A stretch of DNA of 36,565 bases from Lachnospiraceae bacterium (lineage in GTDB: Bacteria; Bacillota; Clostridia; Lachnospirales; Lachnospiraceae): the NCBI GenBank assembly GCA_017619975.1, contig JAFZRH010000001.1, forward strand, positions 1 to 36,565, given 5' to 3'. Within the stretch, counting starts at the first letter, position 1. Each line of letters opens with the position of its first letter. Position numbers and translations under genes: made by a program. Below are positions 33,201 to 36,565 of this stretch, piece by piece. The notes under the pieces were generated by a model, which saw only the letters and a list, made by a program, of their open reading frames with translations, did no database searches and was not told where the DNA came from.

Positions 33201-33735
33201 GTGAGGTCCGGAAGCCGTCGAAGAAATGCATGAAGGGCACGTGTGAGCGGATGGCGGAAAGATGCGCCACGCCGGCCAGATCCATGACCTCCTGCACGCT
33301 GCCGGTCGAGAGCTGCGCGAAGCCGGTCTGGCGGCAGTTCATCACGTCGCTGTGATCGCCGAAGATCGACATGGCGTGCGTGCCGACGGTCCGGGACGCG
33401 ACGTGCAGCACGGCCGGCTGGCGGGTGCCGCTGATGCGGTGCAGCACCGGGATCATCAGCATGAGGCCCTGGGAAGAAGTGAAGGAAGTGGCGAGCGCGC
33501 CGGCCTCGAGCGCACCGTGGACCGCGCCGATGGCGCCGGCCTCGGACTGCATCTCTACCAGAGAAACCGTCTGCCCGAAGAGGTTCTTGCGGCCGTTGGC
33601 CGACCATTCGTCGGTCTTTTCGGCCATGGGAGAGGAGGGCGTGATCGGATAGATCGCGGCAACCTCGGAGAAAGCGTAGGCCACGTACGCGCAGGCCTCG
33701 TTTCCGTCAACGACCATGAATTTTTCGTCTGCCAT
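30211..33735 (-). CDS. nifJ: pyruvate:ferredoxin (flavodoxin) oxidoreductase
   Basis: 1174 residues, the usual length of the single-chain homodimeric enzyme. It oxidises pyruvate and CoA to acetyl-CoA and CO2, reducing ferredoxin. Domains in order: N-terminal pyrimidine-binding part (VDGNEACAYVAYAFSEVAAIYPITPSSPMAE), transketolase-C-like domain, EKR-type middle part, two 4Fe-4S motifs (CAQCNRCSFVCPHA and CTGCGSCVSVCPLKG), proximal cluster cysteines (CAGCGETPYAKL, GCSQAWG) and thiamine-diphosphate site (GGDGWAYDIGFGGLDH, DTEVYSNTGGQSS). I chose 33735 because MADEKFMVVDGNEA is the family start and AAAGGAA precedes it; the frame runs to 33924 only by chance, past the promoter. Central to anaerobic sugar fermentation. 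Confidence 0.97.
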   Translation of the reverse strand: MADEKFMVVDGNEACAYVAYAFSEVAAIYPITPSSPMAEKTDEWSANGRKNLFGQTVSLVEMQSEAGAIGAVHGALEAGALATSFTSSQGLMLMIPVLHRISGTRQPAVLHVASRTVGTHAMSIFGDHSDVMNCRQTGFAQLSTGSVQEVMDLAGVAHLSAIRSHVPFMHFFDGFRTSHEIQKIRVIPYEEFDKLLDRDAVKAFREAALNPEHPTLRNTVQNPDVYFQFREANNRFYDGLPEVVEGYMQKINEITGEDYHIFNYYGAPDAERVIVAMGSVSGTVRETAAQLNAQGEKVGYLQVHLFNPFSAEAFRAALPKSVKKIAVLDRCKEMGAAGDPLYLAVCAAFANRKDAPYIVGGRYGLSSKDTTPEQIKAVFDHIKTDEPWGNFSVGIEDDVTFRSLPVGPRFEIPHKKMVACKFWGLGSDGTVGANKNSIKIIGQNTDMYTQAYFEYDTKKSFGITRSHLRFGDEPILGSYLVSAADFIACHNQSFLRKYDIVSELKEGGTFLLNCGWTEEMLDSKLPAAVKKVLAEKKAQFYIIDANRLARELGLGDHASMVLQSAFFRLADIIPFEEALGLMKKAAEKTFGKKGDEVVNMNLAAIDQGASLLKKVEIPAGWADPAPDAEDPAARERAAGDPAFIRNILRPINDLKGDLLPVSTFVGYEDGTMPLGTTAYEKRGIATRLPVWDPAVCAQCNRCSFVCPHAVLRPYLLNEEEKNAAPEGFKTAKAKGADGLYFSLQVSDMDCTGCGSCVSVCPLKGKALKMEQVTEELKLTPAWEYGLTISDKEKFGITTVKGSQFRQPLCEFSGACAGCGETPYAKLLTQLYGDRMYWANATGCSQAWGAAMPSIPYTKNKAGRGPAWSNSLFENNAEFCLGICLSVKQQRAKVRSYVEELKGLLPEGNAVAGAIGAWLEAFGDVVQSQAASEALKEALNAESFTGRAAELKELIFRNADHLAKHSVWMYGGDGWAYDIGFGGLDHVIAMGEDINILVVDTEVYSNTGGQSSKATPLGAVAQFQASGKKSSKKDLGRIMMSYGNCYVASVAMGADMNQLMKAITEAEAFPGPALIVAYAPCINHGIKAGMSEAQAEMKRAVEAGYWPLYRFDPSKPDHKFTLDSKAPTMAYQDFLAGEVRYASLYRTFPENAKTLFAKAEKEAAARYEAYKNMEE

Positions 33736-33794
33736 GATACGGATTCCTTTGGTTAAAGTATTTTTCGCAAAACACGGACTTGCATGTCTGACAT

Positions 33795-33824
33795 AGTATA
33801 GCGCGGATCGGACAGGAATTGCAA
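33795..33824 (-). promoter_or_regulatory. promoter of the PFOR gene
   Basis: Minus strand TTGCAA (33819-33824) and TATACT (33795-33800) with an 18-base spacer. The -35 is the same as that of the opp promoter. The transcript would start near 33788, giving a leader of about 50 bases. Confidence 0.7.
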
Positions 33825-33918
33825 GAGTGTTGCGGAAAACGTCACAAGAAAAACAGGGATCCGAGGAATGTTCAGCGCAGAGACGGAAGGATAGACAACG
33901 GATGCGGATACAGTATTT

Positions 33919-33941
33919 AAACAAATTGTTGTGATTTGTTT
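33919..33941. promoter_or_regulatory. operator-like inverted repeat
   Basis: AAACAAAT (33919-33926) and ATTTGTTT (33934-33941) form a perfect 8-bp inverted repeat with a 7-base gap, in the AT-rich region between the divergent PFOR and surface-protein genes. It is upstream of both promoters, so it could be an activator or repressor site; the protein is unknown. Confidence 0.4.
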
Positions 33942-33978
33942 TGTAATTTTAAAAGAATAAACTTTATATCAAATTTTC

Positions 33979-34008
33979 TTGACAAAACATCGAGGGGGGG
34001 GGTAATAT
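33979..34008 (+). promoter_or_regulatory. consensus promoter with a G9 tract in the spacer
   Basis: A perfect TTGACA (33979-33984) and TAATAT (34003-34008) are separated by 18 bases. The spacer contains nine consecutive Gs (33994-34002) directly abutting the -10 box. Loss or gain of one G gives a 17- or 19-base spacer, which should change promoter strength sharply. The leader to the ATG at 34155 is about 140 bases. Confidence 0.8.
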
Positions 34009-34154
34009 TGAACAAATAAATGCGGCGTGTTGGACTGCAGGATACGTTCTTTGTTTTATTTAATTATTTTGTCAATGAATCGCTAAAAGAGAAGTGCTGT
34101 ACTGGACAGGCATTCTCTGTTTCTAAACAGATATATCATGAAAGGGAAAGAAGT

Positions 34155-35039
34155 ATGAAGAAAAAAATCACGGCATTTTTCATGGCAGCGGTCATGCTGC
34201 TGGGACTTGTCCATGCACCGCAGGCGGTCATGGCAGCAAATGAAGAGGCGCTTTCCTCTCCGGTGTCTGAAGCGGCTTTGCCGCAGTCAGATCCGGTCGC
34301 GCTTGTTACACCGGATGACAAGAGCACTTCCGAAGGATTTGAACTTAATTTGACGGAAGAAGAATTTCATGCTCTGCAGCAGAATGCAGCAGAAAAGAAT
34401 CTTCCCGCACCGCCTGTTCTTCCTTCAGAATATATCTCGGAAGCTGGTATCAGCCGCGCAAAGTGGCTTCAGAATCTGGAGCTACTCTTTGATCTGACAG
34501 TCAATCCGGAAGAGTATTCGGATAATTACTATACGGATCTTTCGGAAGAGTATGAATATTATGATGCTGTGATGATCGCGGTATACTTTGGCCTTCTTGA
34601 GGAAGATCCGGGAGAAGAGATTCGTCCGGATGATGCAGCCACCCGAGATTTTGCGGCGCACACGCTGAACTGCCTTTTGGGAAGGGAGAAAGAAGCGGCG
34701 AATTATGCTTTCAGCGATGTGTCCGCCTGCGAATGGCCGGATGATGCACAGGTTGCGGTGGAACTTGGCTGGTTAAGCTTGGTTTCAAACAAGTTTTCTC
34801 CACAGCAGACCCTGACTGTAAGCGAGATCAATTCGGCGATTAGTTTGGTAGAAGCTTATTTGGCAGAACAAACTGCTGGTTCCGGAAGCGGATCGTACAG
34901 TTTTGCTGACTGGGTCATTCAGATTCCTGCCACGGCGCAGGTCAGCGCTTCCTACGATGATGCGATGGAAGTTCTGACGGTATATATCGCGAATTATAGC
35001 GGAACCATCAATGCGGGAGATACCTTTGTCTTTTTTTGA
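34155..35039 (+). CDS. surface protein, N-terminal part (SLH-like), ends at a frameshift
   Basis: 295 residues in this frame. The signal peptide MKKKITAFFMAAVMLLGLVH ends at AVMA-AN. After an acidic stretch, residues from about 95 to 240 look like degenerate S-layer-homology domains: SRAKWLQNLELLFDL, YTDLSEEYEYYDAV, IAVYFGLLEEDPGEEIRPDD with AATRDFAAHTLNCLLG, FSDVSACEWPDDAQVAVELG. These would bind the cell wall. The ATG at 34155 follows AAAGGGAAAG; an in-frame ATG at 34020 has no ribosome binding site. The frame stops at 35037-35039, just after a T7 tract (35031-35037). Dropping one T restores a frame open to the window end. More AT-rich than most of the window. Confidence 0.8.
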   Translation: MKKKITAFFMAAVMLLGLVHAPQAVMAANEEALSSPVSEAALPQSDPVALVTPDDKSTSEGFELNLTEEEFHALQQNAAEKNLPAPPVLPSEYISEAGISRAKWLQNLELLFDLTVNPEEYSDNYYTDLSEEYEYYDAVMIAVYFGLLEEDPGEEIRPDDAATRDFAAHTLNCLLGREKEAANYAFSDVSACEWPDDAQVAVELGWLSLVSNKFSPQQTLTVSEINSAISLVEAYLAEQTAGSGSGSYSFADWVIQIPATAQVSASYDDAMEVLTVYIANYSGTINAGDTFVFF

Positions 35040-36565
35040 AGATGACTTTGCTTATGTTTACGGCGCGGCTTCTGTGAAAAAGCAGGACGGTGTTTACAGC
35101 ATTGTAACGGAAGATGCGCCTGCCGGTGCGATTCTTTCCTTCGAGTATGACGGAATTGTTTCTCCCGAAATATTCCCTGTCGTTCAGGATGAAAACACAT
35201 ATACCATTCAAACCGTTGAAGCAGGCCTGATTCAGTTGGGGGCTCTGCGGGCTGTAAAATCCGGGGAACATGAGATCAGCTTTGTTCGTGACTGGAGTTC
35301 TATCATTGAAGGCCTGGAAGGCAGCGTTTCAGTAAAGGTATCAGATATTCAGATCGAAAAGAAGTTTATCGGCATTCAGAAATATTTTGTTTTGACCGGT
35401 GTTTTGGATTTCGCCATTAATCTGGAACTGACAATTGCCGAAGTATCCGTTCCGGTTCCGATGGGCAGCATACAGATTGGTACGGTTGGCTGCATCGGTC
35501 TCGCTTTAAACCTGGATGCTTCTGCAAAACTGGCCTTTACGAGCAAATACACCTTTAGGATCGGATTGGATTATTGTCTTGGAGAGATCACGCTGATCAA
35601 ACAGATGCGCATACAGGGAAGCAGTCTGTCGGTGGAGGGAGAAGCTTCGCTCACTGTCGGGCTTAATGCCCGGCTGGATTTCGGTGCAAACGGACACGCC
35701 AAAGCTTCTTTCGGCATCGGACCGAAGGCAAAGGTGACTTATAACCGATATATCAGCGGAACGCCGGCGACCTGCCTGAACATCGCGGCCTACCTTTACT
35801 TGGGGCTGGAAATCGAGGCAAAAATAAAAGAAATCATAACTTCGGCAACCCTTATCGATTACAAATATGAATATGAGATCTGGGGGGAAAAGAACAGTCC
35901 GCTTAAGTTTGTGGAACATCGGGAAGACGGGATAACGGTTGATGCCTGTACCCGCGAACACGATACAGGGACGCATTCTGACGGATACTTTGTCCCGAAA
36001 TATACCACACCGGCAGATTCCCGCCGCTATGCCAGCAGCAATCCGAATGCAGGCAGCAGTGGAAGAGGCGCGAACGGAAATACGTTTACGATCTGGGAAA
36101 CTTCAGATAACGGAGACGGTACGGTCACCATTACGGGATACAACGGGAACGCAAGCGTACTGTTTATTCCCAATACCATTGACGGAAAAACAGTATCGGT
36201 GATCGGTGCGGATGCCTTCAAAGGCAATACTGCCTTGGTCAGCGTAACGATTCCGGAGACGGTTGAGAAAATCGGAAGCGGTGCTTTCAGAAATTGCACG
36301 TCGCTGTCGTCGGTGATGATTAACGGGACGTATTTAACGACTACGGGATATACTGATTTATATCATTATGGGATATTTACGGGCTGTTCCAGTTTACAAA
36401 CGGTTCAGCTGATGAACGGGATCCAAAAGATCCCTGCCGGCATGTTCTACTATGCCCCGATAAGAACCTTTGAAATACCGAGCTCAGTGACGTCAATTGA
36501 AACAGACGCCTTTTGTCACAGCTCATTGGAGAGCATCCAGCTGCCGGCCGGAATTACAGGAATCG
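35038..36565 (+). CDS. surface protein, C-terminal part with BspA-like leucine-rich repeats (partial)
   Basis: This frame is the direct continuation of the surface protein after removal of one T at 35031-35037. It is open for 509 codons to the window edge. I translated it in full and found no stop. It has no start codon of its own near the junction. The first 300 residues are beta-rich, repetitive and unassigned (for example SLSVEGEASLTVGLNARLDF). A Ser/Gly/Asn linker follows. From about 36070 come BspA-type LRR_5 repeats: SVIGADAFKGNTALVSVTIP, KIGSGAFRNCTSLSSVMI, IFTGCSSLQTVQL, SIETDAFCHSSLESIQLP. Such proteins sit on the cell surface and bind host or fibre ligands. The end lies beyond the window. 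Confidence 0.8.

Noticed and set aside
33736-33924. N-terminal extension of the PFOR frame
   Set aside because: It runs through the promoter at 33795-33824 and lacks similarity to the family, which starts at MADEKFMVVDG.

Overview
The window reads as chromosomal DNA from an obligately anaerobic Bacillota, most likely a gut or rumen Clostridia. This rests on strong GGAGG-type ribosome binding sites, sigma-A promoters with good -35/-10 boxes, a full-length pyruvate:ferredoxin oxidoreductase, an oligopeptide ABC system, a BspA-like/SLH-like surface protein, and interspersed repeats of the kind common in that class. Most of it is GC-rich. Two extracellular-protein genes (22335-23294 and 34155 to the end) are clearly more AT-rich. 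No rRNA, tRNA, CRISPR array or intact mobile element was seen. The taxonomic placement is inference.

Layout. (1) 1-6777: the start of a leftward gene and a TetR regulator share an operator-like intergenic region. They are followed by a rightward run: flavin reductase-like protein, NmrA-like NAD(P)-binding protein, DUF1295 membrane protein, a multi-pass membrane protein, a 217-aa protein that looks to me like a remote bilin-reductase-fold protein, a second multi-pass membrane protein, and an anchored alpha/beta hydrolase. (2) 6879-9200: a P-type ATPase, separated by a two-way terminator from a leftward membrane-anchored, degenerate ApbE-like protein. (3) 18644-10562 (leftward): a complete oppABCDF operon in which four of five subunits carry unusual insertions or extensions. 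(4) 22231-18884 (leftward): a murG / PI-PLC-like / rhomboid / HAD-phosphatase operon with its own promoter. (5) 24988-22335 (leftward): an amidohydrolase and an Ig-like lipoprotein. (6) 25125-25590: a decayed IS3-type orfA remnant. (7) 25750-30067 (rightward): pgi, an inverted-repeat-bounded non-coding element, an MFS sugar transporter, a PHP phosphatase and a PH-domain-like membrane protein. (8) 33735-30211 (leftward): PFOR. (9) 34155 to the end (rightward): a large surface protein, frameshifted at a T7 tract and truncated by the window edge.

How it fits together. Pgi, the MFS transporter and PFOR point to sugar fermentation through glycolysis and pyruvate oxidation. The Opp system supplies peptides. 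MurG contributes lipid II synthesis. The two signals most worth following are the G9 tract inside the -35/-10 spacer of the surface-protein promoter, which has the layout of a phase-variable promoter, and the TetR-headed redox cluster containing the possible bilin-reductase relative. Other structured elements are two GGGGACGGTTC-core palindromes, a 30-bp tandem repeat block, a 232-bp element with perfect 15-bp terminal inverted repeats, and a 12-bp hairpin between oppA and oppB.
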